Assembly: GCA_945892985.1 (NCBI GenBank)
Contig: CAMDDU010000003.1
Location: 111,556 to 175,555 of the forward strand
Length of the DNA stretch: 64,000 nucleotides
From: CAITSH01 sp945892985
GTDB lineage: Bacteria > Pseudomonadota > Gammaproteobacteria > Burkholderiales > SG8-39
Direction: 5' to 3'
The stretch's first letter is position 1, and the number at the start of each line of letters is the position of its first letter. Shown in pieces: positions 45,561-54,579 of this stretch. The notes beneath the pieces were generated by a model. That model was not told the DNA's origin and ran no database searches. It worked only from the letters and a program-made list of their open reading frames with translations. The translations under genes were made by a program, and so were the position numbers.

Positions 45561-46282
45561 GCGCAGCCAGCGGCAACAATCGTCCGGTCGTCCTCAGCGT
45601 GCGCGACCTGCATGCATGGTATGGCGAGTCGCATATCCTGCACGGTATGAATTTCGATGTCCGGCAGGGCGAGGTGGTAACCCTTCTGGGTCGCAATGGC
45701 GCCGGCCGCACCACCACGCTCAAGGCGATCCTGGGGCTTACCGGGCGTCGCACCGGGTCGGTCACGGTGGGAGGCGTGGAAACAGTAGGTATGTCGCCGC
45801 ACCGCATTGCCCGGCTTGGACTCGGTTACTGCCCCGAGGAGCGGGGCATTTTCGCCAGTCTGAGTGCCGAAGAAAATCTGTTGCTGCTGCCCGAGGTGGG
45901 GCCCGATGGCATGGGCCTGGAGGAAATCTATGCCATGTTCCCGAACCTGAAGGAACGCGCAGACAGTCCGGGAACGAAACTCTCCGGCGGCGAGCAACAG
46001 ATGCTGGCGGTGGCCCGCATCTTGAGAACCGGCGCCCGGTTGCTGCTGCTCGATGAAATAACCGAGGGCCTCGCGCCGGTGATCGTGCAAAAGCTCGCGG
46101 AAGTCATTCTCCAGCTCAGGGAAAAAGGCTATACCATCGTACTGGTCGAACAGAATTTCCGCTTTGCTGCGCCCCTCGCGGACCGCCATTATGTGGTCGA
46201 GCATGGCGAGGTGGTGGAAACGGTGGCCAGCGACGAACTGGTATCAAAAACGCAGCTGCTTAACGAGTATCTTGGTGTTTAG
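45557..46282 (+). CDS. livF: Branched-chain-type ABC transporter ATPase LivF
   Basis: An ATPase of 241 residues starting with GTG in a four-base overlap with livG. The signature is KLSGGEQQMLAVAR, Walker B LLLLDEITEGLAP. The Walker A motif reads GRNGAGRTT: the usual Lys is Arg (CGC codon). In family terms this lysine contacts the ATP phosphates, so ATP use at this site may differ. Its end YVVEHGEVVETVASDEL is normal. Confidence 0.9.
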   Translation: MSAASGNNRPVVLSVRDLHAWYGESHILHGMNFDVRQGEVVTLLGRNGAGRTTTLKAILGLTGRRTGSVTVGGVETVGMSPHRIARLGLGYCPEERGIFASLSAEENLLLLPEVGPDGMGLEEIYAMFPNLKERADSPGTKLSGGEQQMLAVARILRTGARLLLLDEITEGLAPVIVQKLAEVILQLREKGYTIVLVEQNFRFAAPLADRHYVVEHGEVVETVASDELVSKTQLLNEYLGV

Positions 46283-46337
46283 CAGTAAGGCGGAACGCAA
46301 CAGAATTTTTCGATTCAAAAAAAGAGGAGATCGCAAC

Positions 46338-47555
46338 ATGATATTGAAACGCAAACTTATGACGACTTTTGTGGCGGCGGCGCTGGGTGCCTGGGGTTCG
46401 GCGCAGGCCCAGGTCTCCGACAATGTGGTCAAAATCGGCGTGCTGACCGATCTTTCAAACATTTATTCCGATGTGGCCGGACAGGGGTCGGTGATCGCCG
46501 CGCGCATGGCGGTTGAAGACTTCGCCAAGGACGGCATGGTGTTGGGCAAAAAGATTGAAATCATCTCTGCCGACCACCAGAACAAGGCGGACATTGCCGC
46601 AAACATCGCGCGCGAATGGTTCGACAAGGACAAGGTGGACACCATCGTCGACCTGGTGTCGACCAACACGGCACTCGCCGCGATGGAAGTGGCGGAGCAG
46701 AAGAACAAGATCACCCTGGTTTCGGGCGCCGCATCGCTGCCCATCACCAATGAAAAATGCACCGCTGGTACGGTGCACTGGGCATACGACACGTATGCAT
46801 TGTCGGTCGGTACCGCCCAGTCGCTGGTAAAGCAGGGCAAGAAGTCCTGGTTCTTCCTGACCGCTGACTACGCGTTTGGCGCGGCGCTCGAGCGTGATGC
46901 CACCGCGGTGGTCAAGGCCAATGGCGGCTCCGTCGTCGGCTCGGTCAAGCACCCGTTCCCGAACAGCGACTTCTCGTCCTTTTTGCTCAAGGCGCAGGGC
47001 TCCAAGGCTGATGTGATCGCGCTCGCCAACGCCGGTGCGGACACCATCAACTCTGTCAAGCAGGCGGCCGAATTCGGCATCATGGGTGGCAAGCAGGCGG
47101 TTGTGCCACTGCTTATTTTTATCTCCGACATTCACAGCCTGGGCCTCAAGACCACGCAGGGCATGTTTGTGACCGAGGGTTTTTACTGGGATCAGAATGA
47201 CAAGACGCGCGCCTGGTCGAAGCGCTTTTTCGAAAAGCACAAGCGTATGCCCACCATGGTGCACGCCGGCGTGTATTCGTCCGTGCTCAATTACCTGAAG
47301 GCGATACAGGCTGCCAAGACTGACGATACGGCGAAGGTCATGGCCAAACTCAAGAGCACGCCGATTGATGATGGCCTGTTCAAGGGCACCATCCTCGCCA
47401 ACGGCAAGTTCAAGCACGACATGGTGCAGGCACAGGTCAAGTCGCCAGCCGAGTCGAAGTCGCCCTGGGATTACTACAAAAATGTAACGGTCATCCCAGC
47501 CGATATCGCCACGCAGCCGATCGCGCAATCGACCTGCAAACTGCTGAAGAAGTAG
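46338..47555 (+). CDS. ABC transporter periplasmic binding protein (Peripla_BP_6, LivK-like)
   Basis: A protein of 405 residues with a signal peptide (cleavage near AQAQVSD, residue 24). VVKIGVLTDLSNIYSDVAGQGS and the two-lobe receptor fold are those of branched-chain amino acid and aromatic/aliphatic acid receptors. The ligand is probably a carboxylate related to the flanking acyl-CoA genes, but this is inference. AAGAGGAG lies upstream of the ATG at 46338. A strong hairpin follows the stop. Confidence 0.88.
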   Translation: MILKRKLMTTFVAAALGAWGSAQAQVSDNVVKIGVLTDLSNIYSDVAGQGSVIAARMAVEDFAKDGMVLGKKIEIISADHQNKADIAANIAREWFDKDKVDTIVDLVSTNTALAAMEVAEQKNKITLVSGAASLPITNEKCTAGTVHWAYDTYALSVGTAQSLVKQGKKSWFFLTADYAFGAALERDATAVVKANGGSVVGSVKHPFPNSDFSSFLLKAQGSKADVIALANAGADTINSVKQAAEFGIMGGKQAVVPLLIFISDIHSLGLKTTQGMFVTEGFYWDQNDKTRAWSKRFFEKHKRMPTMVHAGVYSSVLNYLKAIQAAKTDDTAKVMAKLKSTPIDDGLFKGTILANGKFKHDMVQAQVKSPAESKSPWDYYKNVTVIPADIATQPIAQSTCKLLKK

Positions 47556-47570
47556 GCGCTTGTAAAAAGC

Positions 47571-47597
47571 GGGCGGGAGGAATCCCGCCCTGTATTG
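47571..47597 (+). terminator. Hairpin between the binding protein and permease genes
   Basis: A perfect 8-bp stem (GGGCGGGA, TCCCGCCC) with a GGAA loop and a weak tail (TGTATTGTTT). Such intercistronic hairpins commonly allow more binding protein than permease to be made. Confidence 0.6.
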
Positions 47598-47698
47598 TTT
47601 AGTTGGGGCCTGCTTTTGAGGCGGTTCCAGGTACAGTTTGATGCCGCAACCCCGGTCGATAATTTCGGTCTGGAGCGGTGCTTGCAAAGGCAAACCCG

Positions 47699-48619
47699 AT
47701 GTTCGAGATGCTAGGCATCACGCCGCAGGCCCTGCTTGCCCAGTTGTTGGTCGGCCTTATTAACGGCTCGTTCTACGCGATATTGAGCCTGGGGCTGGCG
47801 ATAATTTTTGGGCTGCTTAACATCATCAATTTCACCCATGGTGCGCAATATATGCTGGGGGCATTTGTCGCCTGGCTTGGGTTGACCCAGCTTGGGTCCT
47901 GGATCGGACAGCCCGATTTCACCGTTAATTACTGGTTTGCGCTGGTGCTCTCACCGCTGCTGGTCGGTACGTTCGGCATTCTGATCGAACGCACCATGCT
48001 CAAACGGCTTTACCATCTTGACCACCTTTATGGTCTGTTGCTCACCTTCGGGCTTGCGCTGATCATCGAGGGTATGTTCCGCCACTGGTATGGCATATCC
48101 GGCGAGAGCTATGAAGTGCCCGAGTTGTTGCAGGGGGCCATTCGCCTGGATGAGATCGGCATTATCCTGCCCAAGTATCGCATCTGGGTTGTGTTCGCTT
48201 CGCTTGTGGTGTGCTTTGGCACCTGGTATGTCATTGAACGAACCCGGCTTGGCGCCTACCTGCGCGCAGGCACCGAGAACCCGCGACTGCTGCAGGCTTT
48301 CGGCATCAATGTGCCGCTGATGATCACGCTGACCTACGGTTACGGCGTTGCGCTCGCCGGATTTGCCGGGGTGCTGGCGGCGCCGATTCTGCAGGTGAAC
48401 CCGATAATGGGCTCCAATCTCATCATTGTGGTGTTTGCTGTGGTGGTGATCGGCGGCATGGGTTCGATTCTCGGTTCCATCCTGACCGGTCTTGGTCTCG
48501 GTTTGATAGAGGGGCTGACCAAGGTGTTTTATCCGGAAGGTTCTGCGGTTGTCATTTTTGTGATCATGGCGATTGTGCTGTTGCTGCGTCCGGCCGGGCT
48601 GTTCGGCAGGGAGAAATAG
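47699..48619 (+). CDS. livH: Branched-chain-type ABC transporter permease LivH
   Basis: A permease of 306 residues with about eight hydrophobic segments. LLVGLINGSFYAILSLGLAIIFGLLNIINFTHG is the typical N-terminal region, and the EAA-like region is GTENPRLLQAFGINVPLM. It forms the channel with LivM. ATG at 47699 is preferred; a GTG at 47678 is also in frame. livM follows after two bases. Confidence 0.9.
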   Translation: MFEMLGITPQALLAQLLVGLINGSFYAILSLGLAIIFGLLNIINFTHGAQYMLGAFVAWLGLTQLGSWIGQPDFTVNYWFALVLSPLLVGTFGILIERTMLKRLYHLDHLYGLLLTFGLALIIEGMFRHWYGISGESYEVPELLQGAIRLDEIGIILPKYRIWVVFASLVVCFGTWYVIERTRLGAYLRAGTENPRLLQAFGINVPLMITLTYGYGVALAGFAGVLAAPILQVNPIMGSNLIIVVFAVVVIGGMGSILGSILTGLGLGLIEGLTKVFYPEGSAVVIFVIMAIVLLLRPAGLFGREK

Positions 48620-48621
48620 GC

Positions 48622-49548
48622 ATGGATCGCACCCGCATCATCTTTGTATTGCTTTTCATCGCCGGCCTTTTGTTACCGTTCCAGGATGTCATTTACCTGG
48701 TTTTTGCGATGCAACTGCTTTGCTTCGCCTTGTTCGCCTGCGCCTTCAACCTGTTACTCGGTTTTACCGGACTGCTTTCTTTCGGCCATGCGGCGTTTTT
48801 TGGCAGCGCCGGTTACATCACCTCTTATGTCTGTAAAGATTGGGGCTGGACCCCGGAGGTCGGCGTGCTGGCGGGCGTGGCCGTCTCAACCGCACTAGGC
48901 TGGCTGGTCGGTAGCCTCGCCATCCGGCGGCAGGGTATTTACTTTGCAATGATCACGCTGGCCTTGTCGCAAATGGTGTTTTTTCTGGCATTGCAGTTCC
49001 CGTTCACCCATGGCGAGGACGGAATCCAAGGCGTGCCGCGCGGAAAATTTCTCGGTATCGTCGATCTTTCAGGCGACGTGGCCATGTATTACTTCACCTT
49101 TGCCGTTTTTGTTCTTGGCTTTGCGCTGGTCTACCGCACCATCCATTCTCCCTTTGGCCAGGTGCTCAAGTCGATTCGCGAGAACGAACCGCGGGCGATT
49201 TCCCTCGGTTACGACGTCGAGCGTTTCAAGCTGCTCGCGTTCATGCTGTCCTGCGCCTTGTCTGGCCTTGCCGGGTCGACCAAGTCGCTGGTGTTCCAAC
49301 TTGCTACGCTGACCGACGTGCACTGGCACATGTCAGGGCAGGTGGTGCTGATGACCCTGTTAGGGGGTATGGGCACCATATTCGGCCCGCTGGTCGGTGC
49401 CGGCGTAGTGATTGGTCTGGAAAAATACCTTGCCGGCATCGGCTCTTGGAGCACCATCGCCACGGGTGTTATTTTCGTTGTCTGTGTGCTGGCCTTCCGG
49501 CGAGGCATCGTCGGCGAACTGGCGGCGCTGTACAGCGCAAAAAAATAG
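48622..49548 (+). CDS. livM: Branched-chain-type ABC transporter permease LivM
   Basis: A permease of 308 residues with many hydrophobic segments. LLLGFTGLLSFGHAAFFGSAGY and KSIRENEPRAISLGYDVERFKLLAF are conserved LivM features. It completes the importer livG-F-K-H-M. It is convergent with the CoA transferase gene, one base apart. Confidence 0.9.
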   Translation: MDRTRIIFVLLFIAGLLLPFQDVIYLVFAMQLLCFALFACAFNLLLGFTGLLSFGHAAFFGSAGYITSYVCKDWGWTPEVGVLAGVAVSTALGWLVGSLAIRRQGIYFAMITLALSQMVFFLALQFPFTHGEDGIQGVPRGKFLGIVDLSGDVAMYYFTFAVFVLGFALVYRTIHSPFGQVLKSIRENEPRAISLGYDVERFKLLAFMLSCALSGLAGSTKSLVFQLATLTDVHWHMSGQVVLMTLLGGMGTIFGPLVGAGVVIGLEKYLAGIGSWSTIATGVIFVVCVLAFRRGIVGELAALYSAKK

Positions 49549-49549
49549 A

Positions 49550-50770
49550 TCAGGCGACACCGCTTTCGCGCAGCTCTGCGATCTGCTGCGCCGACATGCC
49601 AAGCAGGCCCTGAAGGATTTCGTCCGTGTGCTGCCCGAGCATCGGCGGTGGCATGTCGTAGGTCACCGGGGTTTCCGAAAAGCGCATAGGGCTTGCCACC
49701 GTCGGCACGCTGCCGGCCGGATGCGGAATCTCGACGCGCAGGCGGCGATGCCGCACCTGCGGGTTTTCGAACACTTCCTGCATATTGTTAATAGGGCCGC
49801 AGGGAACGCCGGCCGCCTCAAGTGCGCTGACCCAAGCGCTCTTGCTGCGTCCGCGCATGATGGCCTCGACGATAGGGACCAACAGATCGCGGTTTTTCAG
49901 GCGGTCCGGATTAGTGCGAAAGCGCGCGTCCTCGGAGAGCTCCTCGCGGCCGGCAGCTTTGCAAAAATTGCGGAACTGGCTGTCGTTACCGACGGCAAGA
50001 ATGAGATGACCGTCACTGGTCGCAAACACCTGATAAGGGCAGATGTTGATATGCGCGTTGCCCCAGCGTCTGGGGATGTCGTCCGAGCACCAGTAGTTCA
50101 GGATCTGGTTGGCGTTGAAGGCGACCAGCGTGTCCATCAGCGCCATGTCTATGCATTGTCCCTGCCCGGTGCGCTCACGGTGCACGATCGCCGCATTGAT
50201 GGCGATGCAGGCATAAAGGCCGGTGAGTACGTCTGTGACGGCGATACCGGCTTTTTGCGGACCGCCGCCAGGCAGGTCATCGCGTTCGCCGGTGATGCTC
50301 ATGAATCCGCCCATGCCCTGGAAGATGAAGTCATAACCGGGGCGCGCGGCGTAGGGGCCGTCCTGGCCGAAGCCGGTTACGGAGCAGTAGATAAGTCCGG
50401 GGTTGAGTTTGCGCAGGGATTCATAATCAAGGCCGTATTTTTTCAGTCCACCGACCTTGTAGTTCTCGACCAGCACATCGCACTTGGCGGCCAGTTCGCG
50501 CGCGATTCGCCCGCCTTCCGGATCGGCGATATCGAGCGTAACCGACTTCTTGCCGCGGTTGACGGAAAGGTAATAGGCCGACTCGGCGCTGTCCTCGCCA
50601 TGCCTGTCCTTGAGAAAGGGCGGGCCCCAGGCCCGGGTGTCGTCGCCGCTGCCCGGACGTTCGATCTTGATGACCTCGGCACCCAGATCGGCGAGGTTTT
50701 GCGTCGCCCAAGGGCCGGCAAGGATGCGGGTCAGGTCGAGTACGCGGATATGGGACAGGGGGCGGGACAT
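49550..50770 (-). CDS. CaiB/BaiF family (class III) CoA transferase
   Basis: A protein of 406 residues. It begins MSRPLSHIRVLDLTRILAGPWATQNLADLG; the catalytic Asp is in DMALMDTLVAF near residue 175. Class III transferases move CoA between carboxylic acids, often succinyl-CoA to another acid. It lies between the liv-type importer and the etf genes but on the other strand, suggesting a role in activating the same kind of acid. The true donor and acceptor are unknown. Confidence 0.88.
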   Translation of the reverse strand: MSRPLSHIRVLDLTRILAGPWATQNLADLGAEVIKIERPGSGDDTRAWGPPFLKDRHGEDSAESAYYLSVNRGKKSVTLDIADPEGGRIARELAAKCDVLVENYKVGGLKKYGLDYESLRKLNPGLIYCSVTGFGQDGPYAARPGYDFIFQGMGGFMSITGERDDLPGGGPQKAGIAVTDVLTGLYACIAINAAIVHRERTGQGQCIDMALMDTLVAFNANQILNYWCSDDIPRRWGNAHINICPYQVFATSDGHLILAVGNDSQFRNFCKAAGREELSEDARFRTNPDRLKNRDLLVPIVEAIMRGRSKSAWVSALEAAGVPCGPINNMQEVFENPQVRHRRLRVEIPHPAGSVPTVASPMRFSETPVTYDMPPPMLGQHTDEILQGLLGMSAQQIAELRESGVA

Positions 50771-50855
50771 GGGGCGTTCCTAGGGTTCGGGGAATCGGGA
50801 TGAGTCGGCTCTTGGCAGGGTAATGGGCTGACAGACTGTCCGCAAGCACGGCGGG

Positions 50856-50881
50856 GGCCGCGTGCGGCCATCGTTTATAAT
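50856..50881 (+). promoter_or_regulatory. Candidate etfBA promoter with overlapping palindrome
   Basis: TATAAT at 50876-50881 lies 30 bases before etfB. The -35 zone is covered by an inverted repeat (GGCCGC 50856-50861, GCGGCC 50864-50869) instead of a good -35 box, and GACAG-A-CTGTC (50830-50840) is a second palindrome upstream. This layout would suit a regulated promoter. Confidence 0.35.
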
Positions 50882-50910
50882 TGTCCATCTTTTAACAAAC
50901 CGGAGTAGCA

Positions 50911-51663
50911 ATGAAAGTTCTGGTTCCCGTCAAGCGCGTCGTCGACTATAACGTCAAGGTTCGCGTCAAGGCCGACGGCTCGGGTGTGGAGACGGCCAAC
51001 ATTAAAATGTCGATGAACCCCTTCGATGAAATAGCGGTGGAGGAGGCGGTTCGCTTGAAAGAAGCGGGCATCGTCACTGAGATAATTGTTGTCTCATGCG
51101 GTCCCACCGCCTGCCAGGAAACCCTGCGCACCGCGCTGGCCATTGGCGCCGATCGCGCCATCCTGGTTGAAACGGATGTCGAGCTGCAACCGCTGGCCGT
51201 CGCCAAGCTGATTAAGGCGATCGCCGCCAAAGAATCACCTGGGCTCGCCATTTTCGGCAAGCAGGCGATCGACGATGATGCCAGTCAGACGGGGCAGATG
51301 TTTGCCGCACTAATGGGCTGGCCGCAGGCGACGTTTGCCTCCAAGGTAAAAATAGACGGCCAAGCAATGCAGGTGACGCGCGAAGTGGACGGCGGCCTCG
51401 AGACGATCGCGATGTCCCTGCCCGCGGTGGTCACCACGGATTTGCGCCTCAACGAGCCGCGCTATGTGACGCTGCCCAACATCATGAAGGCGAAAAAGAA
51501 GCCCATGGAGGTGCTCAAGCCTGATGTGCTTGGCGTGGATGTCACGCCGCGCCTCACGACGCTCAAAGTGGAAGAACCGCCCAAGCGCAAGTCCGGAGTC
51601 AAGGTGGCCGAAGCCAAGGCGCTTATCGAAAAACTCAGGAACGAAGCGAAGGTGATCGCATGA
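50911..51663 (+). CDS. etfB: Electron transfer flavoprotein beta subunit
   Basis: A protein of 250 residues starting MKVLVPVKRVVDYNVKVRVKADGSG. The EtfB signature lies in the IKAIAAKESPGLAIFGKQAIDDDASQTGQM region (AMP-binding). EtfBA takes electrons from acyl-CoA dehydrogenases and passes them to ETF-QO. It overlaps etfA by four bases. Confidence 0.94.
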   Translation: MKVLVPVKRVVDYNVKVRVKADGSGVETANIKMSMNPFDEIAVEEAVRLKEAGIVTEIIVVSCGPTACQETLRTALAIGADRAILVETDVELQPLAVAKLIKAIAAKESPGLAIFGKQAIDDDASQTGQMFAALMGWPQATFASKVKIDGQAMQVTREVDGGLETIAMSLPAVVTTDLRLNEPRYVTLPNIMKAKKKPMEVLKPDVLGVDVTPRLTTLKVEEPPKRKSGVKVAEAKALIEKLRNEAKVIA

Positions 51664-52592
51664 GTATTCTCGTCATCGCAGAACACAACAACCTGATACT
51701 CAAGGGCGCCACACTGAACACCGTGGCGGCAGCGGCCAAAATTGGCGGAGAAGTACATGTGCTTGTAGCCGGCGCGGGCTGCGCCGCTGCGGCGCAGGCT
51801 GCGGCGCAGGTTGCCGGTGTGGCCAAGGTGCTGGTCGCTGATGCCGCGCAGTACAAAGATCAGTTGGCCGAGAGCCTCGCCGCGCTGGTGGTGGGGCTTG
51901 CTGGCGCTTACGGTCATATCCTTGCGCCTGCGACGACTTCGGGGAAGAATTTTCTGCCGCGTGTTGCCGCGCTGCTTGATGTGGCGCAGATCTCCGAAAT
52001 CGTCGCCGTCAATTCGCCCGACACCTTCGTGCGGCCCATTTATGCCGGCAACGCGCTGGCGACGGTGCAGTCTGTCGACAAGATCAAGGTCATCACGGTA
52101 CGAACCACTGGTTTTGACCCGGTTTCCGCAACCGGGGGTGCCGCGGTAGTCGAGAATATCGCCGCACTTGCGGACGCCGCGCAGACCAGTCTCGTTAGTC
52201 GTGATTTGACCAAATCGGATCGTCCTGAACTCACGGCGGCCAAAATTATTGTGTCCGGCGGCCGTGGCATGGGCTCGGGCGATAATTTCAAGCTGCTCGA
52301 ACCCTTGGCCGACAAGCTCAACGCCGCCATGGGCGCGTCGCGCGCCGCGGTCGATGCGGGCTTCGTACCGAACGACTGGCAGGTTGGTCAAACCGGCAAG
52401 ATCGTCGCGCCCGAGTTGTACATCGCGGTCGGCATCTCCGGCGCCATCCAGCATCTGGCCGGCATGAAAGACAGCCGCGTCATTGTCGCCATCAACAAAG
52501 ACGAGGAGGCGCCGATATTCCAGGTGGCGGACTACGGCATCGTCGGCGACCTGTTCCAGGTTGTCCCGGAATTGGTGAAGGAACTCGGTTAA
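51660..52592 (+). CDS. etfA: Electron transfer flavoprotein alpha subunit
   Basis: A protein of 310 residues. The FAD-binding C-terminal half has SGGRGMGSGDNF, GASRAAVDAG, QVGQTGKIVAPELYIAVGISGAIQHLAGM and INKDEEAPIFQVADYGIVGD. It holds the active FAD of the EtfAB dimer. The acyl-CoA dehydrogenase gene follows after 196 bases of repeat-rich sequence; ETF-QO is encoded 4.6 kb further on the other strand. Confidence 0.94.
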   Translation: MSILVIAEHNNLILKGATLNTVAAAAKIGGEVHVLVAGAGCAAAAQAAAQVAGVAKVLVADAAQYKDQLAESLAALVVGLAGAYGHILAPATTSGKNFLPRVAALLDVAQISEIVAVNSPDTFVRPIYAGNALATVQSVDKIKVITVRTTGFDPVSATGGAAVVENIAALADAAQTSLVSRDLTKSDRPELTAAKIIVSGGRGMGSGDNFKLLEPLADKLNAAMGASRAAVDAGFVPNDWQVGQTGKIVAPELYIAVGISGAIQHLAGMKDSRVIVAINKDEEAPIFQVADYGIVGDLFQVVPELVKELG

Positions 52593-52652
52593 GGGAATCG
52601 AGTTCCGCACATCATAAAAAAGCGATAATTTCAAAATCGTGACTGATGTTCC

Positions 52653-52687
52653 CCCTCTCCCTTGACGGGGAAGGGTTGGGGAGAGGG
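52653..52687 (+). repeat. GC-rich inverted repeat, copy 1
   Basis: CCCTCTCCC (52653-52661) pairs with GGGAGAGGG (52679-52687) around a 17-base loop. It resembles the CCCTCTCC/GGAGAGGG intergenic hairpins dispersed in many proteobacterial genomes. Confidence 0.7.
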
Positions 52688-52730
52688 TGAATGTGGGCAT
52701 GTTCGATTCAGCTGGCATCCCCCTCTCCCT

Positions 52731-52755
52731 GTCCCTCTCTCTTGGGGAGAGGGAC
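52731..52755 (+). repeat. GC-rich inverted repeat, copy 2
   Basis: GTCCCTCTC (52731-52739) pairs with GAGAGGGAC (52747-52755), 34 bases before the dehydrogenase start. A further CCCCCTCTCCC (52719-52729) belongs to the same repeat type. The hairpin has no T-run, so it is not a standard terminator. Confidence 0.7.
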
Positions 52756-52788
52756 GGTACTGTCGAAGCATTAACCGGAGGAGCTGCC

Positions 52789-54579
52789 ATGAGTGAGTAC
52801 ATCGCACCGCTGAAGGACATGATGTTCGTGCTAAACGAACTGGCCGGACTGGGTGATGTGGCGAAGCTGCCCGGCTGCGAAGAGGCCACGCCCGACCTGG
52901 TCGAGCAAGTGCTGGAAGAATGCGGAAAATTCTCATCAGGTGTGCTGTCGCCGCTCAACTGGTCGGGTGATCAGGAGGGCGCGCAATGGAAGGACGGCGC
53001 GGTAAGCACCCCCAAGGGCTTCAAGCAGGCCTATCGGAAGTTTGTTGAAGGGGGCTGGAACGCGCTGCAATTCCCGCCCGAACTGGGCGGACAAGGGCTG
53101 CCCAAGCTCGTTTCCACGCCGGTGCAGGAGATGTGGAAGTCGGCGAACATGTCCTTTTCCCTTTGCCCGCTGCTGACATTCAGTGCGATCGAGGCGCTCT
53201 TGCTGCGCGGCACAGACGCGCAAAAAAATCTCTACTTGCGCAAGATGATAGAGGGCACCTGGACCGGCACCATGAATTTGACCGAGCCACAGGCCGGTTC
53301 AGATCTTGCGCTGATCAAATCGCGTGCGCTGCCCGAGGGCGACCACTATCGCCTCTTCGGCCAGAAAATATTCATCACCTACGGCGAGCATGACCTCGCC
53401 GAGAACATCATTCACCTCGTGCTGGCGCGCACCCCCGACGCACCCGAAGGCGTCAAGGGCATTTCCCTGTTCGTGGTGCCCAAATTTCTGGTCAACCAGG
53501 ACGGTAGCCTGGGTGCGCGCAACGACGTCAAGTGCGTGTCTATTGAGCACAAACTGGGCATCCACGCCAGTCCGACCGCGGTGATGGTGTATGGTGAAAA
53601 AGACGGGGCCATTGGTTACCTTGTTGGCGAGGAAAACCGCGGTCTGGAATACATGTTCATCATGATGAATGCGGCGCGCTTCGCCGTGGGGTTGGAGGGC
53701 GTAGCCCTTTGCGAGCGCGCCTACCAGCGCGCGCTGGCCTTCGCCAAGGAACGCATACAAAGCCGCGATCTCGCCGGCGGGCGGGCTTCGGTCAGCATCA
53801 TTCATCATCCCGACGTGCGGCGCATGCTGATGAGCATGAAATCGCAGACCGAGGCGACCCGGGCGCTGGCCTATGTCGTGGCGGCGGCCCTCGATACTGT
53901 GCACCAGAGCGCTGACAAGGAGGCGGTCGCGCGCAGCCAGGCCTTCGCCGACCTGATGATCCCGGTGGTCAAGGGGTGGAGCACCGAATGTGGTGTCGAT
54001 GTCGCATCGCTTGGCGTGCAGGTGCACGGCGGCATGGGTTTCATCGAAGAGACCGGCGCGGCGCAGCATCTGCGCGATGCGCGTATCACCACCATTTATG
54101 AAGGCACCACCGGCATACAGGCCAATGACCTGGTCGGGCGTAAGATTGCCCGGGAGGGCGGTGTGACCGCGAAAGCGCTGATCAACGTCATGAGGGCGGT
54201 CGAAGCCGAGCTGGGCAAAGCCGACGGCGATGATTTTGCCGCGATAAAAAGGCGCTTTGGCGCGGCCATCGATGCTTTTGCCGAAGCGGTGGACTGGATC
54301 GTTGCGACCAACGGATCGGATATCAAGTCGGTCTACGCGGGTGCCGTGCCCTTTCTCAAAATGACCGGCATCCTCTGTGGCGGCTGGCAAATGGCGCGCG
54401 CAGCGCTGGTCGCGGACAAAAAATTGAGAGCGGCCGAAGGTGATGCTCAATTTCTCAAGGCTAAAATTGTCACCGCGCGTTTTTTTGCCGATCACTTCAT
54501 GGGGCAGGTGCCGGGAATGCGCGACAGCATTGTCGCGGGTGCATCGGGCGTTATGGCCTTGAGCGAAGCGCAGTTCTAG
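52789..54579 (+). CDS. Acyl-CoA dehydrogenase of the 600-residue type (DmdC-like)
   Basis: A protein of 596 residues, longer than the usual 380-residue enzymes because of an N-terminal domain and a C-terminal extra domain (AcylCoA_DH_N and DH-C type). MNLTEPQAGSDLALI is the FAD/substrate motif, QVHGGMGFIEETGAAQHLRDARI the C-terminal FAD motif, and the catalytic Glu is in IYEGTTGIQ. Members include methylmercaptopropionyl-CoA dehydrogenase DmdC and several medium/long-chain enzymes; the substrate is open. GGAGGAG at 52777-52783 selects the ATG at 52789. It donates electrons to EtfBA encoded just upstream. Its stop lies in a tandem repeat. Confidence 0.88.
   Translation: MSEYIAPLKDMMFVLNELAGLGDVAKLPGCEEATPDLVEQVLEECGKFSSGVLSPLNWSGDQEGAQWKDGAVSTPKGFKQAYRKFVEGGWNALQFPPELGGQGLPKLVSTPVQEMWKSANMSFSLCPLLTFSAIEALLLRGTDAQKNLYLRKMIEGTWTGTMNLTEPQAGSDLALIKSRALPEGDHYRLFGQKIFITYGEHDLAENIIHLVLARTPDAPEGVKGISLFVVPKFLVNQDGSLGARNDVKCVSIEHKLGIHASPTAVMVYGEKDGAIGYLVGEENRGLEYMFIMMNAARFAVGLEGVALCERAYQRALAFAKERIQSRDLAGGRASVSIIHHPDVRRMLMSMKSQTEATRALAYVVAAALDTVHQSADKEAVARSQAFADLMIPVVKGWSTECGVDVASLGVQVHGGMGFIEETGAAQHLRDARITTIYEGTTGIQANDLVGRKIAREGGVTAKALINVMRAVEAELGKADGDDFAAIKRRFGAAIDAFAEAVDWIVATNGSDIKSVYAGAVPFLKMTGILCGGWQMARAALVADKKLRAAEGDAQFLKAKIVTARFFADHFMGQVPGMRDSIVAGASGVMALSEAQF

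Noticed and set aside
46455..47693. Open frame of 412 codons on the minus strand opposite the LivK-like gene
   Set aside because: Composition is rich in His, Arg and Gly with no domain; the plus strand encodes a clear binding protein.
49412..50803. Open frame of 463 codons on the plus strand opposite the CaiB-type CoA transferase gene
   Set aside because: The minus-strand frame has clear family motifs and the plus frame has none; long antisense frames are expected in high-GC coding DNA.
52653..52755. CRISPR array
   Set aside because: The repeats are inverted hairpin units with no regular spacers and no cas genes are near.
53299..54495. Open frame of 398 codons opposite the acyl-CoA dehydrogenase gene
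   Set aside because: Same reason: shadow of a strong coding sequence.
42175..54579. Dimethylsulfoniopropionate demethylation (dmd) pathway
   Set aside because: DmdB- and DmdC-like enzymes are widespread in general acyl-CoA metabolism; no dmdA is present and the crotonase is not clearly DmdD.
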